Assembly (NCBI RefSeq): GCF_014203595.1
Contig: NZ_JACHJK010000001.1
Span: forward strand, 436,582 to 500,581
Source of the DNA: Streptomyces echinatus
GTDB taxonomy: Bacteria > Actinomycetota > Actinomycetes > Streptomycetales > Streptomycetaceae
Direction: 5' to 3'
Length of the DNA stretch: 64,000 nt
The notes beneath the pieces were generated by a model. That model was given only the letters and a program-made list of their open reading frames with translations. It had not been told where the DNA came from and did not search any database. Position 1 is the first letter of the stretch. Each line of letters starts with the position of its first letter. Made by a program: the position numbers and the translations under genes. This document shows positions 17,591 to 26,764 of the stretch, piece by piece.

Positions 17591-18808
17591 GTGCGCGCAA
17601 GGCACGAACTGCGTGTGCTCTCGGTCTACGAGGGCTTCTTCTCCGGGGGCGCCCGGATCCTGCACTCCGACGTCGTTCTGGGACTGGCCGAGGGCGGCCA
17701 GTCCCACCAGGTGCTCAGCATCCACGGCGAGGTCCACCGCGAGGCCACCCGGCAGCGCATGGAGGACGACGCCTGCTACCGGGCGCTGACCGCCGGCGGC
17801 GTGGGTGTCACCTCGCTGGGCCGCACCGCCGGCCTGGTCGAGGGCACGGTCGCGGCGAACGTTTTCAGCGGGGAGGAGCTGGCCGAAACCGCACGGTCGA
17901 TGGCCGCGGCCGAGGTGATCCTCTCGCTGAAGGAGCAGCCGCTGGCCCTGCTCAACCAGGCCGGACTGCCCCGCCGCCCGGTCGTGGTCTGCCTGCACCG
18001 CTCCGACCCGGAGAACCAGGGCCCCGCCCTGGACGAGCTGAAGGCCGCCATAGCCGACGGCACGGTGGTGGCCTGCGTGTGCTGCGCCGAGTCCACGCGG
18101 GCCGCGTACGAGGCCGCGGGCATCCCGCGCGAACTGCTGCACGTCATCCCCAACGGGGTGGACCTGCTGCGCTTCCGCCCGGACGCGGCGGCCCGGCTCG
18201 CCTTCCGCGCCTCCCTGGGCGTCCCGGCCACGGCACCCGTGATCGTCTTCGCGGCCCGCTACGCCACGATGAAGAACGTCCCGCTGCTGCTGCGGGCCGC
18301 CCGCGCCTGGCTCGCCCGCGAGCCCGAGGGCCGGGTCCTGATGTGCGGCGCGGGCATGGACGGCGCGAACCCCGCCCTGGCGGCCGACCTCGCGTCCGCC
18401 TTCGGCCCGCACCGGGACCTCGCGGCACGGGTCCGCCTCCTCGGCGTACGCCGTGACATGGAGGCCGTCTACGCCGGTGCCGATGTCGTCGCCCTGACCT
18501 CCGCCTCCGGCGAGGCGGCGCCGCTGTGCCTGATCGAGGGCATGATGTGCGGCGCGGTGCCCGTGACGACGGACGTCGGCGACAGCGCGGAGATCGTGCG
18601 CGGCCACGGTTTCGTGACCCCGCCGGACCCGGAGGCCATCGCCCTGGCCTGGGCGGCCGCGGTGGCCGGCCGCGCCGGCCTCGCCCCGGCGCTGGCGGCC
18701 GCCCGTGAGCGGTTCAGCCGTACGCGCATGATCGCGGCGTACGCCGCGCTGCTCGACGGTCTCCACACCCGCTCCTCGCGTCTGCCGACGCTGCCCGAGC
18801 CGCTGTAG
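17591..18808 (+). CDS. Glycosyltransferase family 4-like protein
   Basis: The product has 405 residues in two Rossmann-like halves (GT-B fold). The C-terminal half has the GT4 hallmarks VIPNGVDLLRFRPD (~190), VIVFAARYATMKNVPLLLRA, and the nucleotide-sugar-binding segment SGEAAPLCLIEGMMCGAVPV with EIV following. The N-terminus begins with LRVLSVYEGFFSGGARI, the acceptor-side loop. Donor and acceptor are unknown, and no polysaccharide cluster surrounds it. GTG at 17591 follows GGCGGGTGG. Its stop lies 3 nt from the convergent SGNH gene's stop, with no room for a terminator. Confidence 0.9.
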   Translation: MRARHELRVLSVYEGFFSGGARILHSDVVLGLAEGGQSHQVLSIHGEVHREATRQRMEDDACYRALTAGGVGVTSLGRTAGLVEGTVAANVFSGEELAETARSMAAAEVILSLKEQPLALLNQAGLPRRPVVVCLHRSDPENQGPALDELKAAIADGTVVACVCCAESTRAAYEAAGIPRELLHVIPNGVDLLRFRPDAAARLAFRASLGVPATAPVIVFAARYATMKNVPLLLRAARAWLAREPEGRVLMCGAGMDGANPALAADLASAFGPHRDLAARVRLLGVRRDMEAVYAGADVVALTSASGEAAPLCLIEGMMCGAVPVTTDVGDSAEIVRGHGFVTPPDPEAIALAWAAAVAGRAGLAPALAAARERFSRTRMIAAYAALLDGLHTRSSRLPTLPEPL

Positions 18809-18811
18809 CGG

Positions 18812-19618
18812 TCAGGACGCGCGGGCGAGCACCGGCAGGTAGCCGAGCGACTGCCCCGGTGCCGTCGGGTGGTACGACTCGGTGATCGAGAACACGTCGA
18901 CGCTGTGCAGCCACGGGTGGGACGAGCAGATCTCGTGGCCGGCGAAGGCGCCGGTCACGTCGGCGAAGGTGAACCCGTGGACGACGGCGCGCCGGGCGAT
19001 CACCGCGTTGAGGTGGTCCACGGCGTCGTTGAGGGTGGCCCGCTCGCCGTCCGGGAGGCCCAGGGCGCAGCTGCCGCTGAGGTGGTAGAGGTGCGGGTAG
19101 CCGAGCACCACGACACGGGCCGCGGGCGCCCTGTTCCGGATGGCCGTGTAGAGACGGTCGAGGTCGGCGGAGAGGGGCCCGTCCATGGCGGCGCGGGACC
19201 GGGAGACGGCGGACAGGCACCGCTCGGCGCCGCCCAGCGCGCAGGTCGCCAGGACGCCGACGAAGCCCGAGTCGTGGCCGCCGACCGTGAGGGTGACCAG
19301 GCCGGTGCGGGCGCTGAGATGGCCGAGCTGCTCGGTCAGGACGTCCTTGGCGCCGGCGCCGTTGCAGGCGGCGAAGCTGAAGGACTCCGGCGCGTGGGCC
19401 TCGGCCCACAGCACGGGGAACGCCCGGCTGCTGCGCTTGCACTCCTTGCCGGAGGCCTCGTAGTCGCCGGCGCCGACACCGGAGGAGTAGGAGTCGCCGA
19501 GGGCCACGTAGCCGCCGGCCACGGTCCGGGGCGCCTGTGCCCTCGCGGGGGCGGCGAACGCGCAGGCGGCGGCGAGGAGGAGGGAGCACGCGCCGGCCGC
19601 TATTCGGGACTGTCTCAT
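18812..19618 (-). CDS. Secreted SGNH/GDSL hydrolase
   Basis: This 268-residue exported esterase/lipase is of the Streptomyces SGNH type. The signal peptide covers ~1-27. Block I is GDSYSSG (nucleophile Ser43). Cys pairs (Cys60/Cys85 and later pairs) would stabilise the secreted fold. The catalytic His is in SYHPTAPGQ near the C-terminus. Block III, normally GxND with Asn in the oxyanion hole, here reads TVGGHDSGF with His115 (codon CAC). The start has GGAGAG just upstream. The family call is firm; full activity is less certain because of the Asn-to-His change. Confidence 0.9.
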   Translation of the reverse strand: MRQSRIAAGACSLLLAAACAFAAPARAQAPRTVAGGYVALGDSYSSGVGAGDYEASGKECKRSSRAFPVLWAEAHAPESFSFAACNGAGAKDVLTEQLGHLSARTGLVTLTVGGHDSGFVGVLATCALGGAERCLSAVSRSRAAMDGPLSADLDRLYTAIRNRAPAARVVVLGYPHLYHLSGSCALGLPDGERATLNDAVDHLNAVIARRAVVHGFTFADVTGAFAGHEICSSHPWLHSVDVFSITESYHPTAPGQSLGYLPVLARAS

Positions 19619-19724
19619 GACTCTCCTGTATCGCGGCCCGCGCGGCCCCGCCCGCCCCGCTGGTCCGTTGCGGTGAGCCCTCACCCGGTCGGCGCAGCAG
19701 AAGTGGCCGGGCGCCGGCACGCAC

Positions 19725-19764
19725 GAGGAGGGGCCCCCGGCGTCCGGCCCGGTGGCCCCTCCTC
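19725..19764 (-). terminator. Hairpin after AbiEi-like gene
   Basis: GAGGAGGGGCC (19725-19735) pairs perfectly with GGCCCCTCCTC (19754-19764). It lies 37 bp beyond the AbiEi-like stop on the minus strand and upstream of the SGNH gene. Confidence 0.7.
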
Positions 19765-19800
19765 TCCTGACGGCCTTCCCGCCGTTCCCCCGGTCCGTCA

Positions 19801-20850
19801 CTACCGGGGGAGCACGACGACGTACGCGGCCGGGTCCCGGTCGCCGGACGCCATCAGCGCCGTTCGCACCACCGCGGCCTGCTGCTCCAGGGACTCCCTG
19901 AGCTTCCTCGGCGTGATGTGCACGACCGTGATGCCGAGGCGTTCCAGGTGCTCGCGCTTGCGGGCGTACTCCGACCACAGGGCGTCGTCGTCCTGCCGGT
20001 GGCCCTGCCGGGGTGCGCGCGTGTCCAGCTCCACGGCGACGGCCTGCTCCGGCCAGTAGGCGTCCAGACCGCCCAGGTGCGGGCCGCCGGGCAGGCGCAG
20101 GTCGACGTTCCAGGCCGGGTCGGGCAGGCCGAACTCGCGGACCATCCGGTACAGGCGGTCCTCGGCGATGGAGCGGCCCTCCGCGAGCAGCGCGTCCACC
20201 GCGTCCACCACGTGCGGGCGGCTCAGCAGCTTCGCCTGGGTCAGCTCCCGGACGACGGCCGCCGGTTCGCAGTGGCCGCCGCGCACCGACTCGGTCAGCA
20301 GCCGGCGTACCGCCTCCGCGTCCGTCAGCTCCGCCACGGCGTCCGCCAGCGCGCGCGTCACCGGCGCCACCGGCAGGCCCGTCACCACGTGCGCGGCGGG
20401 CAGGGCGGAGGTGCGCAGGACGCGGACGTACCCCGCGGAGCGCAGCCGGCGCGGCCGCAGGACCAGCACGTCCACGTGGTCCAGCGCGGGCAGCGGCGGG
20501 GTGGACGAGAAGCCGTGCAGGGTCAGCGCCGCCAGGCCGGTGATCACCGCCTCCGCGTACACCGGCCGGTGCGGGCTCTCGGCCGTCGGCTGGGCCGGCA
20601 CGCCCGGCTCCGCCGCGCGGGCCGCGTACAGCAGGGCGCCGTGCAGCCGCTCCTCGCCGGTGGGCGGGCCGGGGTGCAGCAGGATCACGTTCGGGAGCAG
20701 CTCCCGCCAGGGGCCGTCGGGGCGGCACTGCTCGGTCACCTCGGCCGTGCCGACGCCGTGGGCGCGCAGCTGAGCTGCCGTCAGAACGCGGCGGTGAACG
20801 TCGGAGAGGTGGCGGAGGGGGCGGGGGGAGAGTGGGGTGTTGTGGGTCAT
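19801..20850 (-). CDS. AbiEi-like / nuclease-fold protein
   Basis: The product has 349 residues. The N-terminal ~70 residues look like the winged-helix module of AbiEi-type proteins (RRVLTAAQLRAHGVGTAEV, then WRELLPNVILLHPG). Residues ~60-220 resemble the rest of that fold (ITGLAALTLHGF, THVVTGLPVAPVTRALADAV-type helix). The C-terminal ~100 resemble DUF559/Vsr-type PD-(D/E)XK domains: GGLDAYWPEQAVAVELDT, then EYARKREHLERLGITVVHITP. The usual Lys after the acidic pair is not evident. No partner toxin gene lies beside it. ATG at 20850 excludes ~23 non-family residues. Function is unknown; family assignment is by motif reading. Confidence 0.7.
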   Translation of the reverse strand: MTHNTPLSPRPLRHLSDVHRRVLTAAQLRAHGVGTAEVTEQCRPDGPWRELLPNVILLHPGPPTGEERLHGALLYAARAAEPGVPAQPTAESPHRPVYAEAVITGLAALTLHGFSSTPPLPALDHVDVLVLRPRRLRSAGYVRVLRTSALPAAHVVTGLPVAPVTRALADAVAELTDAEAVRRLLTESVRGGHCEPAAVVRELTQAKLLSRPHVVDAVDALLAEGRSIAEDRLYRMVREFGLPDPAWNVDLRLPGGPHLGGLDAYWPEQAVAVELDTRAPRQGHRQDDDALWSEYARKREHLERLGITVVHITPRKLRESLEQQAAVVRTALMASGDRDPAAYVVVLPR

Positions 20851-20964
20851 GGCCTCGGGATTCCCGCGCCCGGGCCCGCCCGTAACCGCTGTTACACGGC
20901 CGTCGAAGAATGCGGACAAGGCGGGACTAAAGGTCAGGTGTTCGGATGCCGAGTAGGCAACGAA

Positions 20965-20998
20965 AACCCCTGGTCCGATCGGGTGCGGACCAGGGGTT
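20965..20998 (-). terminator. pepN copy 2 terminator
   Basis: A perfect 13-bp stem (AACCCCTGGTCCG / CGGACCAGGGGTT) with an 8-nt loop. On the minus strand it follows the stop of pepN copy 2 and is trailed by TTTTCGTT, a classic intrinsic terminator. Confidence 0.85.
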
Positions 20999-21057
20999 AC
21001 GGCTATGTTTGCCCGAATTTCGTAACGGTCACCGACCGGGCAAGCTCAGGCCAAAGC

Positions 21058-23640
21058 TCAGCGGTCGGAGGCCGCAGCGTCGCACGCCTGTGCGCGCAGC
21101 GCCCGCGCCAGGTCGTCCCGTGCCTCCAGCACCAGCCGGCGCAGCGCCGGCGCCGCGTCCTCGTGCGCCGCCAGCCACACGTCCGTCGCGTCGAGGATCT
21201 CCTGCCGGTCCTGGAACGCGGGGAACAGGCCCCGGACCACGTCCATGCCGATCTGGATCGACCGCTCCCGCCACACCCGCTCGACCGCGGCGAAGTACAG
21301 CTGCGCGTACGGCGCGGTCAGCTCCCGCTGCGACGGCTGGGCGAAGCCCGCGATCGTCGCCTCCACCAGCGCGTTGGACAGCGTGTCCGACTCCACCACC
21401 TGCGCCCACGCCTGCGCCTTGACCGCCGCCGACGGGCGCGCCGCCAGGCAGCGCACCTGGTGCCGCTTGCCGGACGCCGTGTCGTCCCGGGCCAGCTCCG
21501 CCGCCAGCACCGACTCGTCGGCCGCGCCGTGCGCCGCCAGCGGCTCCAGGAACGCCCAGCGCAGCTCCTGGTCCACCGCCAGGCCCTCGACCTCGCCCGT
21601 GCCGTCCAGCAGCTCCCGCAGCAGCCTCAGGTCCGGCTCGGCGGAGGCCACGGACGCGAAGAACCGCGCCCAGGCCAGCTGGTGCTCGCTACCCGGCCCG
21701 GCCGCCCGCAGCTCCCGCAGCGCGCCCTCGGCCAGCAGCTCCCCGCCGGTCTCCCGCCAGGCGGGCGCCGCGTAGTGCACCAGCGCCGAGTTCGCCCAGG
21801 CGTGCAGCATCTGGAGCACACCGATGTCCGACTCGCGTCCGGCGAACCGCAGCACCAGACCGATGAACTCCCGCGCCGGCAGCAGCCCGTCCCGGGTCAG
21901 GTTCCACAGCGCCGACCAGCACAGGGCACGGGCCAGCGGGTCGGTCAGCGCGCCCAGGTGCGTCCGCAGAGTCGCCAGCGAGGTCTCGTCGAAACGGATC
22001 TTGCAGAACGTCAGGTCGTCGTCGTTGACCAGCACCAGCTCCGGTGCCTCGGCGCCCGCCAGCTCCGCCACGACCGTACGCGGCTCGTGCACGTCCGTCT
22101 CCACGCGCGCGTACCGCTCCAGCGTGCCCTCGGGCGTACTCCGGTACAGGCCCACCGCGATCCGGTGCGGGCGCAGCTCCGGGTGCGACTCCGGAGCCTC
22201 CTGCACCACCGCCAGCTCCGCGATCCGGCCGCCCGTGGTGTCCAGCAGCACCTGCGGGGTCAGCGAGTTCACCCCCGCCGTCTGCAGCCAGGACCGCGCC
22301 CACCCCGTCATGTCCCGGCCGCTGGTCTCGGCCAGCACCGACAGCAGGTCGCCCAGGCGCGTGTTGCCGTACGCGTTCCGCTTGAAGTAGCGCCGGGCGC
22401 CCTCCAGGAACGCGTCCTGGCCGACGTACGCCACCAGTTGCTTGAGCACCGAGGCGCCCTTGGCGTAGGTGATGCCGTCGAAGTTCAGCTTGGCGTCCTG
22501 CAGGTCACGGATGTCCGCCGTGACCGGGTGCGTGGAGGGCAGCTGGTCCGCGCGGTAGGCCCAGGCCTTGCGGCGGTTGGCGAAGGTGATCCAGGCGTCC
22601 TTGAAGCGGGTGGCGCCCACGTTGGCGAACGTGCCCATGAAGTCCGCGAAGGACTCCTTCAGCCACAGGTCGTCCCACCACACCATGGTGACCAGGTCGC
22701 CGAACCACATGTGCGCCATCTCGTGCAGGATGACGTTGGCCCGCGCCTCATACGACGCCTGCGTCACCTTCCCGCGGAAGATGAACTCCTCCCGGAAGGT
22801 CACCAGGCCCGGGTTCTCCATCGCGCCCAGGTTGTACTCCGGCACGAACGCCTGGTCGTACTTCCCGAAGGGGTACGGGTAGTCGAAGTGGTCGTGGAAG
22901 AAGTCCAGGCCCTGCCGGGTGACCAGGAAGACGTCGTCCGCGTCGAAGTGCGGGGCGAGACCCTTGCGGCACATAGCGCCCAGCGGGATCTCCAGCTTCG
23001 TCCCGTCCTCGAAGGTGCGGGTGTAGGAGTCCGTCACGTAGTGGTACGGGCCCGCCACCACGCAGGTGATGTACGTCGAGATCGGCTTGGTCTCCGCGAA
23101 CCGCCAGACGCCGTCGACGAGTTCACCCGTGCCGTTGCTCCACACCGTCCAGCCCTCGGGCGCCCGCACCTCGAAGCGGTACGGCGCCTTCAGGTCCGGC
23201 TGCTCGAAGTTCGCGAACACACGGCGGGAGTCGGCCGGCTCGTACTGCGTGTAGAGGTAGACCTCGCCGTCCTCCGGGTCGACGAAGCGGTGCATGCCCT
23301 CGCCGGTGCGCGAGTAGGCGCACTGCGCGTCCACGACCAGCTCGTTCTCCGCGGCCAGGTCCTCCAGCGCGATGCGCGAGCCGTCGAAGACCTCGCCCGG
23401 GTCCAGGTCCCGGCCGTTGAGCGAGACGGCGGTCACGCCCGGCGCGATCAGGTCGGCGAAGCTCGACGACCCCGGCTCGGCGCAGCGGAAGCGGACGGTC
23501 GTCACCGAGCGGAAGGTGCGCGGCTCGCCGTTCCCCTCACCGACGGCGGAACGGAGGTCGAGGGACACGTCGTATCCGTCGACGGACAGCAGCGCGGCCC
23601 GCTCCCGGGCCTCGTCGCGGGACAGATTCTCACCGGGCAC
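21058..23640 (-). CDS. pepN: Aminopeptidase N (M1 family), copy 2
   Basis: This 860-residue M1 zinc aminopeptidase is paralogous to the one at 4260-6833. GAMENPG is the exopeptidase motif. The zinc site HEMAHMWFGDLVTM is near residue 306, with Glu in WLKESFADF 18 residues later. An ERAP1-like C-terminal domain follows. GTG at 23640 gives the same N-terminal pattern as copy 1 (VPGENLSRDEAR) and has GAGGGAG 8 nt upstream; a GTG three codons earlier is too close to that site. No signal peptide is visible, so it is cytoplasmic. It is divergent from the nitroreductase-like gene. Confidence 0.95.
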   Translation of the reverse strand: MPGENLSRDEARERAALLSVDGYDVSLDLRSAVGEGNGEPRTFRSVTTVRFRCAEPGSSSFADLIAPGVTAVSLNGRDLDPGEVFDGSRIALEDLAAENELVVDAQCAYSRTGEGMHRFVDPEDGEVYLYTQYEPADSRRVFANFEQPDLKAPYRFEVRAPEGWTVWSNGTGELVDGVWRFAETKPISTYITCVVAGPYHYVTDSYTRTFEDGTKLEIPLGAMCRKGLAPHFDADDVFLVTRQGLDFFHDHFDYPYPFGKYDQAFVPEYNLGAMENPGLVTFREEFIFRGKVTQASYEARANVILHEMAHMWFGDLVTMVWWDDLWLKESFADFMGTFANVGATRFKDAWITFANRRKAWAYRADQLPSTHPVTADIRDLQDAKLNFDGITYAKGASVLKQLVAYVGQDAFLEGARRYFKRNAYGNTRLGDLLSVLAETSGRDMTGWARSWLQTAGVNSLTPQVLLDTTGGRIAELAVVQEAPESHPELRPHRIAVGLYRSTPEGTLERYARVETDVHEPRTVVAELAGAEAPELVLVNDDDLTFCKIRFDETSLATLRTHLGALTDPLARALCWSALWNLTRDGLLPAREFIGLVLRFAGRESDIGVLQMLHAWANSALVHYAAPAWRETGGELLAEGALRELRAAGPGSEHQLAWARFFASVASAEPDLRLLRELLDGTGEVEGLAVDQELRWAFLEPLAAHGAADESVLAAELARDDTASGKRHQVRCLAARPSAAVKAQAWAQVVESDTLSNALVEATIAGFAQPSQRELTAPYAQLYFAAVERVWRERSIQIGMDVVRGLFPAFQDRQEILDATDVWLAAHEDAAPALRRLVLEARDDLARALRAQACDAAASDR

Positions 23641-23780
23641 GGACGGCACTCCCTCGTGATCGCATGGGTGTCGGCTGAACAGGACCGATCCTGCCATGTG
23701 CCCCTGACGGCGGACAGCGGGGAATGCCGTCGGCCGTGACCTCGTTGACGCCTCAAAAGTACGTTTCGCTGAGGAGCGCC

Positions 23781-24443
23781 ATGTCCGAGACCGTCACCCC
23801 GTCCGGCAAGACCCCCGTCGACTTCTGGTTCGATCCGCTGTGTCCCTGGGCGTGGATGACCTCCCGCTGGGTGACGGAGGTGGAGAAGCTCCGTGACATC
23901 GAGGTCCGCTGGCACGTCATGAGCCTCGCGGTCCTGAACGAGAACCGGCTGGACGAGCTGCCCGCCGACTACCGCGAGCTGCTGACCACCAAGGCGTGGC
24001 CGTCGGTCCGCGTGGTCACCGCGGCCTGGCAGAAGCACGGCGAAGACGTCGTCGGCCCGCTGTACACCGCGCTCGGCACCCGCATCCACAACAACGGTGA
24101 GGGCGTGACCCGCGAGGCCATCGCCGGCGCGCTCGCCGACGCCGGCCTGCCCGCCGAGCTGATCGACTACGCCGATCAGGAGGACTTCGAGTTCGACGCC
24201 GAGCTGCGCGCCTCCCACAAGGACGGCATCGAGAGGGTCGGCCAGGACGTCGGCACGCCGGTCATCTCCCTGCCCGGCCCCGACGGCGAGCAGATCGCCT
24301 TCTTCGGCCCGGTCGTCACCCCCGCCCCGAAGGGCGAGCAGGCGGCCCGCCTGTGGGACGGCACGGTCGCCGTCGCCTCGGTGCCGGGCTTCTACGAGAT
24401 CAAGCGGACCCGCACCAAGGGCCCGGACTTCAGCAATCTGTGA
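23781..24443 (+). CDS. DsbA-fold, mycothiol nitroreductase (Rv2466c) type
   Basis: The product is a 220-residue thioredoxin-fold protein with a helical insertion. The active site is in DFWFDPLCPWAWMTSRW (Cys ~24), matching the Mycobacterium Rv2466c family (mycothiol-dependent nitroreductase). The CxxC resolving Cys is Ala here (CPWA), so a one-Cys mechanism using mycothiol is expected. A cis-Pro loop appears as VGTPVISLPG. No signal peptide is present: cytoplasmic. GAGGAG lies 4 nt before the ATG. The likely role is redox or xenobiotic reduction. A strong terminator follows. Confidence 0.88.
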   Translation: MSETVTPSGKTPVDFWFDPLCPWAWMTSRWVTEVEKLRDIEVRWHVMSLAVLNENRLDELPADYRELLTTKAWPSVRVVTAAWQKHGEDVVGPLYTALGTRIHNNGEGVTREAIAGALADAGLPAELIDYADQEDFEFDAELRASHKDGIERVGQDVGTPVISLPGPDGEQIAFFGPVVTPAPKGEQAARLWDGTVAVASVPGFYEIKRTRTKGPDFSNL

Positions 24444-24471
24444 CCCCGCGTGCCGGTTCGGCACGGACACG

Positions 24472-24508
24472 GAGGACCCCCGCGAGTCACGTCCTCGCGG
24501 GGGTCCTC
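24472..24508 (+). terminator. Terminator after nitroreductase gene
   Basis: A perfect 15-bp stem (24472-24486 with 24494-24508) with a 7-nt loop, followed by TTTCATC. It sits between the convergent nitroreductase-like and sodF genes. Confidence 0.85.
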
Positions 24509-24572
24509 TTTCATCCGCCTGCCGCCGTGAAGGGTGAGAAGACGATCACGAGGCAGGACGTCCGGGGGCCGC

Positions 24573-25220
24573 TCAGGGAGCGAGCAGCAGCACGTCCGCG
24601 CGGGACTTGGCGGCCTCGTACCGGCGGGCCACGTCCTGCCAGTCGACGACCTGCCACATCGCCTCGATGAAGTCCACCTTCTGGTTCCGGTACTGGAGGT
24701 AGAAGGCGTGCTCCCAGGCGTCGAAGACCAGGATCGGGGTGGAGCCCTGGCCCACGTTGCCCTGGTGGTCGTAGACCTGCTCCACGATCAGGCGCCCGCT
24801 GAGCGGCTCGTACGCGAGCACGCCCCAGCCCGAGCCCTGGGTGGTGGCCGAGGCCTTGGAGAGCTGCGCCTTGAACCCGGCGAACGAACCGAAGGACTCC
24901 CTGATCGCCTCGGCCAGCTCGCCCACTCCGTCGGCGGCCAGCGGCTCGCCCCCGCCGTCCTTCGGGCCGGTCATGTTCTGCCAGTAGATCGAGTGCAGGA
25001 TGTGCCCGGAGAGGTGGAAGGCCAGGTTCTTCTCCAGGCCGTTGACCGAGCCCCACGTCTCCTTGTCCCGCGCCTCGGCGAGCTGCTCCAGGGTGTCGTT
25101 GGCGCCCTTCACATAGGCGGCGTGGTGCTTGTCGTGATGCAGCTCGATGATCTCGGGGCTGATCACGGGGGCGAGCGCGGAGTAGTCGTAGGGCAGGTCG
25201 GGCAGCGTGTAGACGGGCAT
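24573..25220 (-). CDS. sodF: Superoxide dismutase, Fe/Mn type
   Basis: This 215-residue cytoplasmic enzyme converts superoxide to peroxide and oxygen. Metal ligands are visible: His in [12 protein letters not shown] (~27), His in [13 protein letters not shown] (~75), and Asp/His in [10 protein letters not shown] (~160). The start [18 protein letters not shown] is typical of actinobacterial SodF. A Nur-type operator lies immediately upstream. In S. coelicolor nickel-bound Nur represses sodF so that the nickel enzyme SodN is used when nickel is available; the operator here predicts the same control. Confidence 0.96.
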   Translation of the reverse strand: MPVYTLPDLPYDYSALAPVISPEIIELHHDKHHAAYVKGANDTLEQLAEARDKETWGSVNGLEKNLAFHLSGHILHSIYWQNMTGPKDGGGEPLAADGVGELAEAIRESFGSFAGFKAQLSKASATTQGSGWGVLAYEPLSGRLIVEQVYDHQGNVGQGSTPILVFDAWEHAFYLQYRNQKVDFIEAMWQVVDWQDVARRYEAAKSRADVLLLAP

Positions 25221-25243
25221 GGGTGATCCCCTCCGGAACCTTA

Positions 25244-25260
25244 TTGCAAGTCTCTTGCAA
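25244..25260 (-). promoter_or_regulatory. Nur box (nickel-responsive operator) of sodF
   Basis: TTGCAA-N5-TTGCAA (spacer GTCTC) is the motif described for the Fur-family nickel regulator Nur at S. coelicolor sodF. It starts 24 bp upstream of the sodF ATG and lies just downstream of the -10, where bound repressor would block initiation. Confidence 0.88.
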
Positions 25261-25264
25261 GTAC

Positions 25265-25270
25265 ACGCTA
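25265..25270 (-). promoter_or_regulatory. sodF -10 box
   Basis: TAGCGT on the minus strand, 45-50 bp upstream of the sodF ATG and directly before the Nur box. A clear -35 at normal spacing was not found. Confidence 0.5.
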
Positions 25271-25296
25271 GCAACAAGAGTGAGCGGGCAACAGAA

Positions 25297-25325
25297 AGGC
25301 CCCCACGTGTCGCACGTGGGGGCCT
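25297..25325 (-). terminator. Amino-acid permease terminator
   Basis: A perfect 13-bp stem (AGGCCCCCACGTG / CACGTGGGGGCCT) with a 3-nt loop, followed on the minus strand by TTTCTGTT. It ends the 25343-26725 gene and lies upstream of the sodF promoter. Confidence 0.88.
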
Positions 25326-25342
25326 CGCCCGGCCTGCGGAGA

Positions 25343-26725
25343 TCAGCGCGCGGCGCGCGCCCGCTGCCAGGCGTAGCCGACCGCGGCCAGGGCCAGGGTC
25401 ATGGCGCCCGTCGAGTACAGCTGGATCCGGGTGTCCGCCTCACGGGCCATCAGGACGAAGATCGCGACCATGCCGGCCAGCGCGACCCAGGTCAGCCACG
25501 GGAACGCCCACATGCGGACGACGAGCTTCTCGGGGGCCTCGCGCTCGATGCGGCGGCGCAGCAGCAGCTGGGAGACGGCGATGAAGATCCAGACGACCAG
25601 GATGACCGCGCCGATCATGTTCAGCAGCCAGGGGAAGACGTCGTCGGGACGCCAGTAGCTGAGCAGCACGCAGACGAAGCCGAAGAAGCAGGAGGTGAGG
25701 ACCGCGGTCCGGGGCACCCCGCCGGACAGCCGCGCCAGCGCCTTGGGACCCTGACCGCGCTCGACCAGCGAGTAGGCGATGCGGGAGGAGCCGTAGATGT
25801 TGGCGTTCATCGCGGACAGCAGGGCGACCAGGACGACCACGTTCATCAGCTGGCCGGCGCCCGGGATCCCGAGGTGGTCGAGCGTGGCGACGTACGGCCC
25901 CTTCTCCACGACCTCCTTGGAGTCCCACGGGACCAGGGTGACGACGACCGCCATGGAGCCGATGTAGAACAGGGCGATGCGCCACATCGCGGTGCGGACG
26001 GCGGAGGCGACGCCCCGCACCGGGTCCTCCGACTCGGCCGCCGCGATGGTGACCGTCTCCAGGCCGCCGTACGCGAAGACCGAGGCGAGCAGGCCGACGA
26101 GAAGGCCTTCGCTGCCGTGCGGCAGGAAGTCGCTGAGGTTCGAGGCGCCGGGGGAGTCCGTGCCGGGCAGCACGCCCGCGACGGCCAGGACGCCCAGCAC
26201 CAGGAACAGGCTGATCGCGCCGACCTTCAGGGCCGCGAACCAGAACTCGAACTCGCCGAAGTTCTTCACGGCGGCCAGGTTCGCCCCGCAGAAGACCACC
26301 ATGAACAGGGCCACCCACATCCACTGCGGGGTGCCCGGCAGCCAGCCCTGGACGATCTTCGCGGCGCCGATGCCCTCCAGGCCGACCGCCGTGCACAGCA
26401 GCACCCAGAACGACCAGCCCGCGGTGAAGCCCGCCCACGGGCCGATCGCCCGCTCGGCGTGCGCGGAGAAGGAGCCCGACGACGGGTAGGCGGCCGACAT
26501 CTCGCCGAGCATCCGCATGACCAGCATCACCAGGATGCCGGAGACGGCGTAGGCGATCACGACGGACGGCCCGGCGGCGGCGATGCCCGCGCCGGAGCCG
26601 ACGAACAGCCCCGCGCCGATCACCCCGCCGAGGGCGATCATCGACAGATGGCGCTGCTTGAGGCCGTGGGAGAGGGAGCCGTCCGCCCGCTGCTGCGGTG
26701 GCGTCTCGGTGGTGGTGCTGGGCAT
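25343..26725 (-). CDS. Amino-acid permease (APC superfamily)
   Basis: This 460-residue membrane protein has about twelve helices. The APC/AAT signature is present: [20 protein letters not shown] at ~20-40, [20 protein letters not shown] at ~75, and GWSFWVLL. It resembles GABA/aromatic-type amino-acid:H+ symporters; substrate is not assignable. GGGAG lies ~9 nt before the ATG. The TauD-like gene ends 122 bp upstream on the same strand, with a small hairpin and T-run between them, so it is probably a separate unit. A second permease of the same family is at 34312-35730. Confidence 0.92.
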   Translation of the reverse strand: MPSTTTETPPQQRADGSLSHGLKQRHLSMIALGGVIGAGLFVGSGAGIAAAGPSVVIAYAVSGILVMLVMRMLGEMSAAYPSSGSFSAHAERAIGPWAGFTAGWSFWVLLCTAVGLEGIGAAKIVQGWLPGTPQWMWVALFMVVFCGANLAAVKNFGEFEFWFAALKVGAISLFLVLGVLAVAGVLPGTDSPGASNLSDFLPHGSEGLLVGLLASVFAYGGLETVTIAAAESEDPVRGVASAVRTAMWRIALFYIGSMAVVVTLVPWDSKEVVEKGPYVATLDHLGIPGAGQLMNVVVLVALLSAMNANIYGSSRIAYSLVERGQGPKALARLSGGVPRTAVLTSCFFGFVCVLLSYWRPDDVFPWLLNMIGAVILVVWIFIAVSQLLLRRRIEREAPEKLVVRMWAFPWLTWVALAGMVAIFVLMAREADTRIQLYSTGAMTLALAAVGYAWQRARAAR

Positions 26726-26764
26726 GGGGCGCGGCTCTCCCAGTGCTGTAGGCGGGCAAAAACT

